A stretch of 64,000 nucleotides of DNA from Chryseosolibacter histidinae (GCF_018598225.1 NZ_JAHESF010000002.1:248001-312000); one strand, 5' to 3'. Positions 1 through 9,235 are shown, counted from the stretch's first letter. The notes: generated from the letters alone by a model not told the origin. Numbers and translations are program-made.

Positions 1-811
1 GAACACGCTGCTGGGCAGCACAAAAGCCAATGCACAGAGATATGGTGTACATGAGGGCGGCGCTTATACCATCGACTCTTACAATGCTTACCTGGCCTCC
101 GGCGGAACACTCACAGACTCCGGCCCTTCCGGTGGCAATCCTGCGCTGCTGGTTGACGCGTACGTTCCTTACGTTGGGCCTGAGCAGCTCAAGTCTTTTG
201 AAGTGGGTTACAAAGGTATCTTCGGCGGAAAGTTCCTGGTTGACCTCAACGCTTACTACACCACGTATACTGACTTTATCGGTGGCGATGATTATGTGTT
301 AAAAAGCCCCACTACCCATCAGGGCGATAAGGTACCTGCCGGCACAGTATATTCCCTTTATGTGAACTTCCCTGAAGATGTTGAGTCGTATGGTGTTGGC
401 CTGGGACTGACCTATAATTTACCCAGGGGCTACACGCTTTCCGGTAACTATAACTATGCAGCGTTCGATGATAACAGCGAGGCGAACAGCCAGTTCAGGG
501 CAGGATTCAATACGCCCAACAACAAGTTCAATGTAAGCATCGGTAATCGTAAGGTGACAAAGAACTTCGGCTTCAACCTGAACTACCGCTGGCAGGAAGA
601 GTTCCTGTGGCAATCGGACTTCGGTTCATGGAATGTACCTGAGTTCGGTGTCTTCGATGCACAGGTGAGCTACAAAGTGCCTTCTATCAAAACCATTGTG
701 AAGCTGGGCGGGTCTAATATCTTCGGAAACGATTACAGGACCAATCTCGGCGGACCGTTCGTAGGCCAGCAGTATTACCTCTCTTTAACTTTTGACGAAT
801 TCTTTAATTAA
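1..811 (+). CDS. TonB-dependent outer membrane receptor, C-terminal part (5' end outside window)
   Basis: The reading frame is open from the first bases of the window to the stop. The product is about 269 residues of alternating beta strands rich in aromatic and glycine residues, including a typical receptor stretch in which a conserved P-E-Q-L-K-S-F-E-V-G-Y-K segment precedes long barrel strands. This matches the last third of a TonB-dependent receptor barrel, which imports a ligand across the outer membrane using the proton motive force through TonB. The plug and signal peptide lie outside the window, so the substrate cannot be judged. The next gene, a lipoprotein, starts 8 bp after the stop and is probably co-transcribed. 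The family is clear; SusC-type versus other receptor is not resolved. Confidence 0.85.
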   Translation, partial: NTLLGSTKANAQRYGVHEGGAYTIDSYNAYLASGGTLTDSGPSGGNPALLVDAYVPYVGPEQLKSFEVGYKGIFGGKFLVDLNAYYTTYTDFIGGDDYVLKSPTTHQGDKVPAGTVYSLYVNFPEDVESYGVGLGLTYNLPRGYTLSGNYNYAAFDDNSEANSQFRAGFNTPNNKFNVSIGNRKVTKNFGFNLNYRWQEEFLWQSDFGSWNVPEFGVFDAQVSYKVPSIKTIVKLGGSNIFGNDYRTNLGGPFVGQQYYLSLTFDEFFN

Positions 812-819
812 AAAGATCT

Positions 820-2526
820 ATGAAAAAGCTGAAAATATATTCCTATATCATCGCGCTTCTGGTAACCGGAGTTTCGTGTGAGCAGGAGCTTGTTGATAAT
901 TCGGCCAGCCCTTGTCCCTCTGACGATCCTACCATTATTTGTCCTCAGCAGGAAGTGGATCAGTGCGCCGGCGCCAGCGCAGGATCGGCGAACTTCGGGA
1001 AATTTATCGCGATCGGAAACTCCTTTGTAGCGGGTGTCCAGGGCGGCGCTTTGTTCACGGCAGGCCAGAACAATTCACTGCCCGCTATCCTGAACAAACA
1101 ATTCGAGTGCGTAGGTGCTCCCGCCAACTTTGTTCAGCCTTCTATCAACGCAACACTTGGATGGAACCTGTTCATAACACAGCCGAAGCTCACAGACCCG
1201 ACGAAGCCTGCGCTTGGACGGATGCTGCTGCAATACGGCACCAACATTGATTGCGCTACCGGTGCAGCGTCACCCAGGCCGACACCCCAGGCCTATGCGC
1301 CGTCAAACGTCGAAGCCGTTCCTAATCCCGCGGTAAACCCCGGATTTATTTATACAGGCGGCAAGGCAACGCTCAACAACTTCGGCGTACCTGCCGTTGT
1401 ATTGGGGCAATCGCTGATCCCGCAGACAGGCGCGTGGGCAGGTGCCAACTCAGACCCGAGGTTCAATCCTTTCTATGGCCGACTGGCATATCCCGGCACA
1501 GGATCTTCAACCATCATCGGAGATGCTGCCGCCGCACAAGGTACCTTCTTCCTCTTCTGGCTCGGACTGGATGACTTCTTCCTCTATGCAGCTTTTGGAG
1601 GAGATCCTGCCAGGGCACCCCTAACACCCGCCAGCGGTGGACTTCCCAATGGTTTCGATGGCCAGTACGCTGCAGCCATTGGATCGCTGATGGCATCAAA
1701 CGCTAATCTTAAAGGTGTTGTGGGAAATTTCCCGAACATCTTCGCGATGCCGCACTTTACATCCGTTACTTATAATCCCATTCCACTGGATGCGACCACT
1801 GCCGCAGCCGTTAGCACAGGTTTTGCAGGCTACAACGCAGCGCTCGATGGCCTGATCGCCAACGCTGCAGCGTTTGGTATCAACGATGCGCTGAAAGCAG
1901 AAATTGCTACCAGGAAAGTGAGCTTCAGCGCGGGTTGCAACAACAAGATCCTGATCATTGATGAGACCCTCACAGATCTCGGACCTTACTTCGACGGATT
2001 GAAGAATGCCGGCGCCATTAACGATGCTCAAAGGACGGCGCTTGTTCCCTATCAGCGTGTGAGGCAAACCACACCAACCGACATTATTCCGCTGAGTGCA
2101 GGCACAGTGCTGGGCACTACGGTTGGCGGAAACGCTACCATGGTGAACGGTGTTACTGTTCCGCTGGCTGATCAATATGTTCTCATTCCTTCAGAGATCG
2201 CTCAGATCGAAACTGCCCGTGCTGCGTACAATGCCGTGGTGGCCAACACGGTTGCTGCTTTTAGCACAAGGCTCGCATTGGCTGATGTGAATGCGGCGCT
2301 CACATCGTTTGTAACTGCCAGAGCGGCCGTTGCCAACAACATCACAGTTACGCCCAACATCAATCCGCCTACAGGTATTTATTCGGAAGATGGCGCACAT
2401 CCTAACAGCAGGGGTTACGCCTTTATTGCGAACGTTTTTATCGATGCCATCAACGCTAAATTCGGGGCAAGCGTTCCTAAAGTGAACCTGGCTAAATACA
2501 GCGCTACGGCACTGCCTATTCAATAA
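820..2526 (+). CDS. SGNH/GDSL-like outer membrane lipoprotein
   Basis: The 568-residue product starts with a lipoprotein signal peptide whose lipobox ends at Cys20 (G-V-S-C). A block at residues 62-70 (F-I-A-I-G-N-S-F-V) resembles the GDS block of SGNH hydrolases with Ser68 as candidate nucleophile, and the C-terminal E-D-G-A-H-P segment supplies the expected D-x-x-H pair (Asp524, His527). The middle is rich in Ala, Asn and Pro, without a second recognised domain. In the family, such enzymes are esterases or lipases. The close spacing to the upstream TonB receptor suggests a surface-exposed partner that processes or binds a lipidic ligand; that role is inference. A strong terminator follows. 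Asn replaces the usual Asp in GDS, so activity is not certain. Confidence 0.75.
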   Translation: MKKLKIYSYIIALLVTGVSCEQELVDNSASPCPSDDPTIICPQQEVDQCAGASAGSANFGKFIAIGNSFVAGVQGGALFTAGQNNSLPAILNKQFECVGAPANFVQPSINATLGWNLFITQPKLTDPTKPALGRMLLQYGTNIDCATGAASPRPTPQAYAPSNVEAVPNPAVNPGFIYTGGKATLNNFGVPAVVLGQSLIPQTGAWAGANSDPRFNPFYGRLAYPGTGSSTIIGDAAAAQGTFFLFWLGLDDFFLYAAFGGDPARAPLTPASGGLPNGFDGQYAAAIGSLMASNANLKGVVGNFPNIFAMPHFTSVTYNPIPLDATTAAAVSTGFAGYNAALDGLIANAAAFGINDALKAEIATRKVSFSAGCNNKILIIDETLTDLGPYFDGLKNAGAINDAQRTALVPYQRVRQTTPTDIIPLSAGTVLGTTVGGNATMVNGVTVPLADQYVLIPSEIAQIETARAAYNAVVANTVAAFSTRLALADVNAALTSFVTARAAVANNITVTPNINPPTGIYSEDGAHPNSRGYAFIANVFIDAINAKFGASVPKVNLAKYSATALPIQ

Positions 2527-2542
2527 ACGATCTTCATCACAG

Positions 2543-2575
2543 AAAAAAAGTGCTCTTCGTGAGCACTTTTTTTTT
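2543..2575 (+). terminator. Rho-independent terminator
   Basis: A perfect 8-bp stem (AAGTGCTC with GAGCACTT, loop TTCGT) is followed by a run of T. It lies 20 bp after the lipoprotein stop and ends the TonB receptor/lipoprotein transcript. Because it lies before the ATG at 2664, it argues against any start of the next gene inside the hairpin. Confidence 0.85.
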
Positions 2576-2663
2576 CTCCTTCACTGTTAAAGTATCTGTG
2601 CCTGTCGGCTCAAGCCAATGCAAGCGAGTAAGTAAATCCAGTAATCCTGAAATCCTGTTAATC

Positions 2664-3872
2664 ATGATCAAGACACCCTCCATCACCCGGCTGCTTTTTT
2701 TCAGCATCACTTGGTTTGTGATTGCCTGTTCTGATGACAACAATCCACCGCCCGTGGTGGAGAAAGTACTGGTAGAGTCAGTCAAGATAGAATCAAGGAC
2801 AGCGCAGCAACTGAAAACGCTTGTTCAGTTCTCGGGGAGGGATATCGATCCTTCCATTATGAAATATAACGTGAATACGTATCGCGTTACTTACAAGACC
2901 ACTTATAAAGGTGATGAGATCGTTGCTTCGGGCGTGATCGCCCTGCCCTTTACTACGGATCAAGTCGGCATGGTGAGCGTTCAGCACGGCACCATTGTAC
3001 AGCAGACCGACGCACCCTCTGCGCAAGGGGCGGGCAGCTTTGACCTGGTGGTGTATGCCGCCATGGCATCATCAGGTTTTATAGTAGTGGTGCCGGACAT
3101 GATCGGCTTCGGGCAATCCAAGAACATCTTCCACCCCTATTACGTGGAGGAAGCCATTGCCCAGGCGATCGTAGACAATGTCAGGGCGGCCGCTGAGCTG
3201 GCGGAAGATGACGACGTGAGCTTCAACAACAGGCTTTTCCTGGCGGGCTACTCTGAGGGTGGTTACGCCACGATGGCGGCGCACAAAGCGATTGAAGCGG
3301 AGCCTATAAAAGACATCGACCTGGTCGCGTCGTTTCCCGCTGCCGGAGGCTACGATATCCAGGCCATGCAGCACTACATTTTCAACCAGGATCAATATCC
3401 GCAGCCTTATTACCTCGCTTACGTGGCAAGGAGCTACCAACTGTACTATGAGAAGAGTGGCCTTCTTGCAGATTTTTTTAACGAGCCCTATGTCTCGCGC
3501 ATCCCGAACCTGTTCGACGGAATTACCAGCGCGGGAAATATCAATGTACAGCTTTCTAACCGGATGGGTGAGCTGATCAGGGAAGACCTGAGGCTGAACC
3601 TCGACACCGACACCCGGTATGCCTACATCCGCAATGCTTTTGCCGAGAATTCGTTAACGGACTGGGCACCGTCAATTCCCATGTATATGTACCACGGACA
3701 GCAAGACACCACCGTTCCTTACGAGAACAGTGTTACCACCTATCAGAAACTGATCGCCAATGGAACGTCTGCTGAGACTTTGAAATTCATTCCGCTGCCA
3801 GGAAAGGACCATACCACAGGAATAGATCCGTACATCGATGATGTGATCAAAAAAATGCAGCAGCTAAAATGA
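2664..3872 (+). CDS. Alpha/beta-hydrolase lipoprotein (secretory lipase / prolyl-oligopeptidase-like)
   Basis: The ATG at 2664 gives a 402-residue protein with a clean lipoprotein signal (V-I-A-C, Cys22). An in-frame extension to about 2550 is possible, but it would start within the terminator hairpin and put a non-signal segment in front of the lipobox. The nucleophile elbow is G-Y-S-E-G-G (Ser197). A candidate acid is in H-G-Q-Q-D-T-T-V-P and the His is in G-K-D-H-T-T-G near the C-terminus. This is the layout of secreted lipases and esterases. The substrate is unknown. The stop codon directly touches the stop of the convergent rhodanese gene. A single arm of a repeat-like ATCCTGAAATCCTGTTAATC word precedes the start. 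Confidence 0.8.
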   Translation: MIKTPSITRLLFFSITWFVIACSDDNNPPPVVEKVLVESVKIESRTAQQLKTLVQFSGRDIDPSIMKYNVNTYRVTYKTTYKGDEIVASGVIALPFTTDQVGMVSVQHGTIVQQTDAPSAQGAGSFDLVVYAAMASSGFIVVVPDMIGFGQSKNIFHPYYVEEAIAQAIVDNVRAAAELAEDDDVSFNNRLFLAGYSEGGYATMAAHKAIEAEPIKDIDLVASFPAAGGYDIQAMQHYIFNQDQYPQPYYLAYVARSYQLYYEKSGLLADFFNEPYVSRIPNLFDGITSAGNINVQLSNRMGELIREDLRLNLDTDTRYAYIRNAFAENSLTDWAPSIPMYMYHGQQDTTVPYENSVTTYQKLIANGTSAETLKFIPLPGKDHTTGIDPYIDDVIKKMQQLK

Positions 3873-4259
3873 TCACTTTGCCCTGGATATCGGCAGCTTC
3901 TGTTTTTTCCAGGCCGTAAATCCTTCTGCGAGGTTATAAACGTGCTTGAATCCCAGGCGGGCCATCAGGTCGGCCGTCTCCCTGCTTCTGCCGCCCACTG
4001 CGCAATAAATAAAATAGGTTTTGTTCCTGTCAAGCTTGCCTACCGCAGATTCAAAATCCTTTCTAAAATAGTCGAGCTGATCAGCGCCCGGGATCACGCC
4101 CCTGGCCATCTCATCAGACGTTCGCAGGTCAAGGAGCACCTCGCCTGACAGAGAATCCATCTTCGATTTAAATGCCGCGGGTGACAGGTCTTCCACAGCA
4201 GATTGAGCAAAACAACCCGTAGCCGCTACAACCAGGAGAAATGTGATGATGCTTTTCAT
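3873..4259 (-). CDS. Exported rhodanese-like sulfurtransferase domain protein
   Basis: The 128-residue protein consists of an N-terminal signal peptide (cleavage probably after F-A, about residue 18) and one rhodanese domain. The active-site loop C-A-V-G-G-R-S with Cys86 is intact, and the L-D-L-R-T motif typical of rhodaneses lies at about residues 43-47. Members transfer sulfane sulfur or bind thiols. An exported single-domain version probably works in the periplasm, where its acceptor is unknown. The next gene on this strand upstream ends 4 bp before the start (DUF218 protein), so the two are probably co-transcribed. The 3' ends of this gene and the convergent lipoprotein gene abut with no gap. 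Confidence 0.88.
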   Translation of the reverse strand: MKSIITFLLVVAATGCFAQSAVEDLSPAAFKSKMDSLSGEVLLDLRTSDEMARGVIPGADQLDYFRKDFESAVGKLDRNKTYFIYCAVGGRSRETADLMARLGFKHVYNLAEGFTAWKKQKLPISRAK

Positions 4260-4262
4260 ACC

Positions 4263-5027
4263 TCAAATATAACCAGCCAGCTTATATGCTAAAAATCCCA
4301 CCCATTCGCGGACAAGCTTGTGCCAAACGATCAGCGCATTCAGCTGCGGAATGATCAGGGTATCTGGATAAAATTCACGGGAATGTGAATAGAAATCAGT
4401 GGTGAAGTGATCGAGCTGCACCCCTGCCTTGCGATAACATGCCAGCGAACGGCGCATGTGAAAAGCGGAGGTGATCAACAGGCAATCCGCCCCTTTGTAT
4501 CCCTGATCTTCCAGCATCTGCTTTACCTGGACGGCCGACTCGTAGGTATTCCGTGTTTCATTTTCAATGATGATGGCACTGTCAGGAACGCCCATCATCA
4601 CCATTGCTTTTTTGAACAGGTTTGCTTCCGGTTCAGGCTCGCCCGTTAAACGCCCGCTGCCACCGCTGATGAGTATTTTCTCCAGAAGTCCTGCTTTGTA
4701 AAGCTGAACGGTGTGTGTTACCCGGTCGGCGCCTCGTTGAAAGTACACACGGTCATTCGGACTGAGTGACAAGGTCGAGCCGGTAAGTACAATGCCCAAT
4801 TCATAGGGCTGCAAATCGCTGATCGGCGTGGGCGGAAGCTCCCAGGCGCGCATGCATTCGTTCGCAATAAAATCGTTGCTGAAAAAGAGCAACATCACCA
4901 GGCCTGACCAGAGCATCCTTTTTTTCCAACGCACATTCCTGATCACCACCGAAGCCAGCAGGCAGATGCAGATCAGCGTGAGCGGCATCACCAGGTAGGT
5001 CAGTGTTTTGGAAAGGACAAAAAACAT
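4263..5027 (-). CDS. YdcF/SanA/ElyC-family (DUF218) membrane protein
   Basis: The 254-residue protein has two N-terminal membrane segments (about residues 10-30 and 35-52). A DUF218 domain follows, recognisable from G-I-V-L-T-G, R-x-x-x-x-x-x-L-Y-K-A-G, I-L-I-S-G-G-S-G and E-x-x-T-R-N-T-Y-E-S-A. E. coli relatives (ElyC, SanA, YdcF) affect envelope integrity and lipid-carrier or vancomycin phenotypes, but the biochemical activity is not settled. The gene starts 20 bp downstream of the ABC transporter gene on the same strand and probably belongs to its operon. Confidence 0.85.
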   Translation of the reverse strand: MFFVLSKTLTYLVMPLTLICICLLASVVIRNVRWKKRMLWSGLVMLLFFSNDFIANECMRAWELPPTPISDLQPYELGIVLTGSTLSLSPNDRVYFQRGADRVTHTVQLYKAGLLEKILISGGSGRLTGEPEPEANLFKKAMVMMGVPDSAIIIENETRNTYESAVQVKQMLEDQGYKGADCLLITSAFHMRRSLACYRKAGVQLDHFTTDFYSHSREFYPDTLIIPQLNALIVWHKLVREWVGFLAYKLAGYI

Positions 5028-5047
5028 ACGCTACCGCAGGCTGGTTT

Positions 5048-8000
5048 CTATTTCCTTCTGTGCAACGGGTTCGAGAGACTGCCAATGCCATCGATGATCC
5101 TGCGCAGCACATCAAAATACAGCAGCAAGGCCAGCACCAACGTCATAGACCAGATCACCCCCGTATTGAAATAAAATGTATCGACGTTGCTTCTCAGGAA
5201 ATGTTTGGTCGGCATGTAGAACTGCGCATTAAAATCAACCATGTGGTCAGGCTCCGGATCTTTGTAGATCGGGTAGATCTTCTGGATGAGCTTGCCATCC
5301 TGCTCGATGATTCGGTGCGTCTCTGACAGGTTCTTCACCAGTTCCATGATCGACTCGTTGTTGTATTGCTCGCGCAGGTCTTCGAGCGCTTTTTCTTTTT
5401 CGGGCGTACTGGTCATCTCGCGGATCTTCGCTTCTTTTTTCTGGTCAGCCACATTGTACCGGCGGATGTAAAATGTCTTCAGCTGATCAAGAAATACCGT
5501 AAGGTCCTGGTATACGGTTGAATCGAAGCGCGCCGGCACAAGGTTATCCATGTGTTTGAACTTATCCGCGCCCACCAGGTTCAATTCCTGGCCGATCTCC
5601 CTGCGGATGAGGGCCAGGTTCTTCTGCATTGTTTCTTTCACTTCCGGGTCGGGCGAACGATAGTTGTTGATGCAATACTGGATCCTGGTTTCCAGCTCGG
5701 GGATCAGGTACACTTTCATAAAGTCAGCGTTGGCCATCACCTTGTCATACATGTAGAACTCTTTCGAAAAGCGGTTGTCCTTGAACTGTGTGACCATGGC
5801 TGCTTCGAAAGCCCATCGCGAGGCCATGAGATCGCCCACAAAGGGAACTGTAGCTGTATTTCCGATAGCAGGATTGAGTTTGTCGAATTTCACCACCACG
5901 CCACTCAGGATCAGCTGCGGGATCAGCAGCAGCGGTATGAGGATGTAAATGGTAACGGCAGAGTTGAACGCTGATGAGATGTTCAACCCCAGCAGGTTTG
6001 CAAAACAAGACACCGTGAAAAGGATGAACCAGTGTTCGAAGAACAGTCCCTTGATCTCGAGAATGTATGATCCTACGATCACGAACATCAACGTTTGAAT
6101 GGCCGAGAGTATAAAAAGAATGGAGATCTTCGAAAGGATATAACTGCTGCGGCTCAGGTGAAGGAACGCCTCACGTTTCAGGATCTTGCGGTCGCGGATG
6201 ATCTCTTCGGCGCTCACGGTAAGTCCCATGAACAGCGCTACGATCACGCTCATAAAAAGATACGCAGGCAGGTTCAGGTTTTTGCTGAACACATACCCTG
6301 TGGTGAGCTTGTCGTCTATGTTGTAATAGCGTACAATGAAAGCGAGGATAAATGCCAGCACCGGTGCCTCCAGCAGGTTGATGATCATGTACTGCCTGTT
6401 GTGGATCTTGGCCTGGATATCGCGCATGGAGAACAGGTGCGCCTGCCGGAACCGTGAAGGGATGTTCAGCGTTGAGTGCGGCTCATCGTTTGACGTCTTC
6501 ACGGAAAAAGGCTTGTAGTTCTTCTCGTAGATCTCGTGCCATTGCTGTGCGGTCATCTTACGCTCGTTGGTGAAATGCCCGTATTCATTGATCACCTTGG
6601 TTTCGATGATGTTGAAGATCTGCTCGGGGTTCACGTTGCCGCATTCGTGGCATTCGCCCTCATCGCTATTCACCAGGTTGATGCTCTTCTTGAAATAAAC
6701 GATGGCATCCACGGGGTTGCCATAGTAGATCTGGTAGCCTCCCGTATCGAGGATCAGCAGCTTGTCGAACATTTTAAAGATGTCTGACGACGGCTGGTGG
6801 ATCACGGCAAAAACGAGCTTGCCTTTCAGCGAGAGCTCTTTGAGCAGGTCGATGATATTTTCAGAATCGCGTGACGACAGACCACTGGTGGGCTCGTCAC
6901 AAAAGAGTACTGCCGGCTCGCGCAGCAGCTCCAGCCCGATGTTGAGGCGTTTGCGCTGCCCGCCGCTGATGGTCTTGCGCAACGGTGAGCCTACTTTCAG
7001 ATCTTTGATCTCTGCAAGGCCCAGGTCTTCGAGCACTTTCATCACGAGCAGGTCAATCTCCTCCTCGTTCTTCTGGCTGAAGCACAGCTTGGCGGCGAAG
7101 TACAGGTTCTGGTAAACGGTAAGGTCTTCGATGAGCAGGTCGTCTTGCGGAACAAACCCGATCACACCTTCGATCTTGTCAGGCGCCTGGTGGATGTCGA
7201 TATCGTTGATCAGCACCTGGCCGCCGGAGGGTTTTTCGGAGCCGTTGAGCACGTGCAGCAGCGTCGATTTTCCCGCGCCGCTCGCACCCATCAGCGCGAT
7301 CAGGTTACCCGATTCCTCGGAGAGATTCACATTGCGCAGCCCCAGTCTTCCGTTCTTGAACTTGAAAGTGATGCCTTTGGCTTCGAACGAAGTGCGGCTG
7401 TGGGTACCCGGTTTCATGAACTGGCTCAGGATCTGGCCATAGTACACAGGCTCGTCCTTATCCCAACGCAGGAGGCTTCCCACCGCCAGCACACTGATCT
7501 TGCCAGACTTCACCGGAACGCCGTTCAGGTAAACATCGGTTTTGCCGAGGTATTTCAGGAAGTACAGGTCGTTCTGCTCCACATGCAGAATGGCGATGAA
7601 GCCGTTGAGGTGATCGCGCACCATATGGCGGGCGTTGGCAAAAGTGGCCGTGGGCGATGCATCTACGATGAGCAGGTGATCGTGGTCGAGCTCTGATGGT
7701 TGGTTACCCAGCACGAATACCTGGATAGCCTCGATCTCCCGGGCGCTGATCTTGAAGCATTCACCGATCGTTGACACCAGTTTCTCCTCGTGCTCCGAAA
7801 TGGTGCCATCAGCCTGGATAATGCTGATCAGCTCGAGCACGATCACGATCTTCTGTTTCTGGGTAAGATGCGGATTGATCTCCGCACAAAGCTTCTCGAT
7901 AGCACTGGCATCGGCACCCGTCTCCGAAATCGTTTTCGTGTATTCGTCAAAAAGCTTCAGGTAGCCATCTACGGCCGACTGGCTCAGGTGATCATTGAGG

Positions 8001-8098
8001 AAGACCCTGATCTGGTCTCGTTCCTGCTTGGTAACATCTCCTTCCTTGGCCACAACGGCAAACAGACGCAGAATAGCTTTGAGCAATGCTTCACTCAT
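5048..8098 (-). CDS. TerB-like / FHA-like / ABCG ATPase / permease fusion transporter
   Basis: This 1016-residue protein has four parts in order. An N-terminal all-helical TerB-like domain (about 1-130, acidic loops D-G-T-I-S-E-H-E-E). A small beta domain at about 140-225 resembling a degenerate FHA domain. An ABC ATPase at about 235-470 with Walker A G-A-S-G-A-G-K-S-T (271-279), signature I-S-G-G-Q-R-K-R and Walker B V-L-F-C-D-E-P-T-S-G-L. Finally a permease of the ABCG (ABC-2) type with about six helices and a long soluble loop between the fifth and the last. ABCG half-transporters dimerise and usually export lipids or hydrophobic compounds. The substrate here is unknown. The TerB-like front suggests control by metal ions or protein partners (inference). 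A terminator separates it from the lipoprotein gene upstream. Confidence 0.85.
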   Translation of the reverse strand: MSEALLKAILRLFAVVAKEGDVTKQERDQIRVFLNDHLSQSAVDGYLKLFDEYTKTISETGADASAIEKLCAEINPHLTQKQKIVIVLELISIIQADGTISEHEEKLVSTIGECFKISAREIEAIQVFVLGNQPSELDHDHLLIVDASPTATFANARHMVRDHLNGFIAILHVEQNDLYFLKYLGKTDVYLNGVPVKSGKISVLAVGSLLRWDKDEPVYYGQILSQFMKPGTHSRTSFEAKGITFKFKNGRLGLRNVNLSEESGNLIALMGASGAGKSTLLHVLNGSEKPSGGQVLINDIDIHQAPDKIEGVIGFVPQDDLLIEDLTVYQNLYFAAKLCFSQKNEEEIDLLVMKVLEDLGLAEIKDLKVGSPLRKTISGGQRKRLNIGLELLREPAVLFCDEPTSGLSSRDSENIIDLLKELSLKGKLVFAVIHQPSSDIFKMFDKLLILDTGGYQIYYGNPVDAIVYFKKSINLVNSDEGECHECGNVNPEQIFNIIETKVINEYGHFTNERKMTAQQWHEIYEKNYKPFSVKTSNDEPHSTLNIPSRFRQAHLFSMRDIQAKIHNRQYMIINLLEAPVLAFILAFIVRYYNIDDKLTTGYVFSKNLNLPAYLFMSVIVALFMGLTVSAEEIIRDRKILKREAFLHLSRSSYILSKISILFILSAIQTLMFVIVGSYILEIKGLFFEHWFILFTVSCFANLLGLNISSAFNSAVTIYILIPLLLIPQLILSGVVVKFDKLNPAIGNTATVPFVGDLMASRWAFEAAMVTQFKDNRFSKEFYMYDKVMANADFMKVYLIPELETRIQYCINNYRSPDPEVKETMQKNLALIRREIGQELNLVGADKFKHMDNLVPARFDSTVYQDLTVFLDQLKTFYIRRYNVADQKKEAKIREMTSTPEKEKALEDLREQYNNESIMELVKNLSETHRIIEQDGKLIQKIYPIYKDPEPDHMVDFNAQFYMPTKHFLRSNVDTFYFNTGVIWSMTLVLALLLYFDVLRRIIDGIGSLSNPLHRRK

Positions 8099-8145
8099 GG
8101 GGTAAAGGTTAAGCTTTAAAGATAGTGAAAGATGTAAATTCTGTC

Positions 8146-8187
8146 ATAAAAAAAAGGGAACCGGTATTGAGCCAGTTCCCTTTTTCT
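8146..8187 (-). terminator. Bidirectional-looking terminator hairpin
   Basis: An 11-bp stem (AAAAAGGGAAC with GTTCCCTTTTT, 13-nt loop) is flanked by A and T runs. On the minus strand it follows the stop of the lipoprotein gene and precedes the ABC fusion gene, so it probably ends the lipoprotein transcript. Confidence 0.8.
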
Positions 8188-8203
8188 TTGCCTTCACAGC
8201 GTA

Positions 8204-9094
8204 TTATTCTGTGATTTCTTTTCTGATCTTTTCTACGATGGTAGTGATACCCTCGAGGTTCTTGTCGCTGAGCACCAGGTCGGCCCGGTTGTTCTTGATC
8301 TGCTCTTCGATATTGAGCTTCTCGTAGGTTTCTTCCAGGGTTTTGATATCTGCTGAAATAGAGGCGATGGGCTCGCTCTGGTCAACAGTTTTAAGCATTT
8401 TTAACAATTCGCTAACAGCTTTTTTCTGTTCCAGCACCACGCGCATCAGCGGCGTGAGCACCAGGTTGCGGCTGTCTTCGGGTAAAATGTTCTTGGGATA
8501 CGATTTGATAAGACCTGTAGAGATGTAAAGACCTTCGATAAAGCTTCCGGTAACCACCAGCGATGAAAGCTTGTTACGGTTGTCATCGATCAGGAATGCT
8601 TCGGCCTGCTTGATGGTTTTATCCAGCAGTTGTGCCAGCGAATCTTTGTTGGAGATGTTCTTCTCAAATTGTTTTCCGAGCTCCGAATCAAAAGTGCCGA
8701 TCAGGCCGAGGTTGTCAGCCAGCGTTTTGCACGAGCTCAGGTAGTCGATCGCTTCCTGTGTTTTATCGTATGAAGTGAGATAACCGATATCGGCAACATA
8801 CACACCCAGGTTTAAAGCCGCTTTGTGATTGAGCGTAGTGTAAGAATCTACTTTTTGCCTCGGGTTCACCAGGGTTTGGTTGAACTCAGCCCCTGTAGCC
8901 TGCAATAAATACGGGATTTCGGAAGGCGAGGGTATGTTATAGACTACTTCTTCAATTTGTTGCTTCAGGGACTCTCCTGCCTCATCAAATTCGTCAGAAT
9001 TCTTGTTCTTATCTTCACTGGAAGACGCACACGAGGCCAAACCCGCAGCGAGAAGAGCACAAAGAAAGAAATAAATGGGTTGCTTTAAGTTCAT
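8204..9094 (-). CDS. Bacteroidota lipoprotein of unknown function
   Basis: The 296-residue protein has a lipoprotein signal ending L-A-S-C at Cys22, followed by a Ser/Asp/Glu/Asn-rich linker. The rest is predicted to be nearly all helical and to hold no catalytic motif that I recognise; it contains conserved-looking patches N-L-G-V-Y-V-A-D-I-G-Y and F-I-E-G-L-Y-I-S-T-G. Similar helical lipoproteins are common as uncharacterised genes in this phylum. It is monocistronic: a terminator follows and the upstream neighbour is divergent. I do not assign a function. Confidence 0.75.
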   Translation of the reverse strand: MNLKQPIYFFLCALLAAGLASCASSSEDKNKNSDEFDEAGESLKQQIEEVVYNIPSPSEIPYLLQATGAEFNQTLVNPRQKVDSYTTLNHKAALNLGVYVADIGYLTSYDKTQEAIDYLSSCKTLADNLGLIGTFDSELGKQFEKNISNKDSLAQLLDKTIKQAEAFLIDDNRNKLSSLVVTGSFIEGLYISTGLIKSYPKNILPEDSRNLVLTPLMRVVLEQKKAVSELLKMLKTVDQSEPIASISADIKTLEETYEKLNIEEQIKNNRADLVLSDKNLEGITTIVEKIRKEITE

Positions 9095-9138
9095 GGTCGT
9101 ATCATAGGTTTAGAAGATTCAATTTTAATACATTTTTT

Positions 9139-9168
9139 ACTCGTATAAAACGAGTAGCTATATTTTTG
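9139..9168 (+). promoter_or_regulatory. Candidate promoter with overlapping palindrome, upstream of receiver gene
   Basis: TATTTTTG at 9161-9168 fits the Bacteroidota -7 consensus TAnnTTTG. A perfect palindrome (ACTCGT, 5-nt gap, ACGAGT) at 9139-9155 occupies the place expected for the -33 element, so it could be an operator. The surrounding AT-rich gap separates two divergent genes. Confidence 0.45.
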
Positions 9169-9235
9169 GCCGAATTTTCTGGTTTTTGCCTACTTTTTGG
9201 TTAAGTTTAGATGAACCCGGAGGAACCTGGCGACT

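Noticed and set aside
2550-2663. Start of the hydrolase lipoprotein at about 2550
   Set aside because: That start lies within a strong terminator hairpin and places about 38 residues in front of a lipoprotein signal. The ATG at 2664 gives a normal signal.
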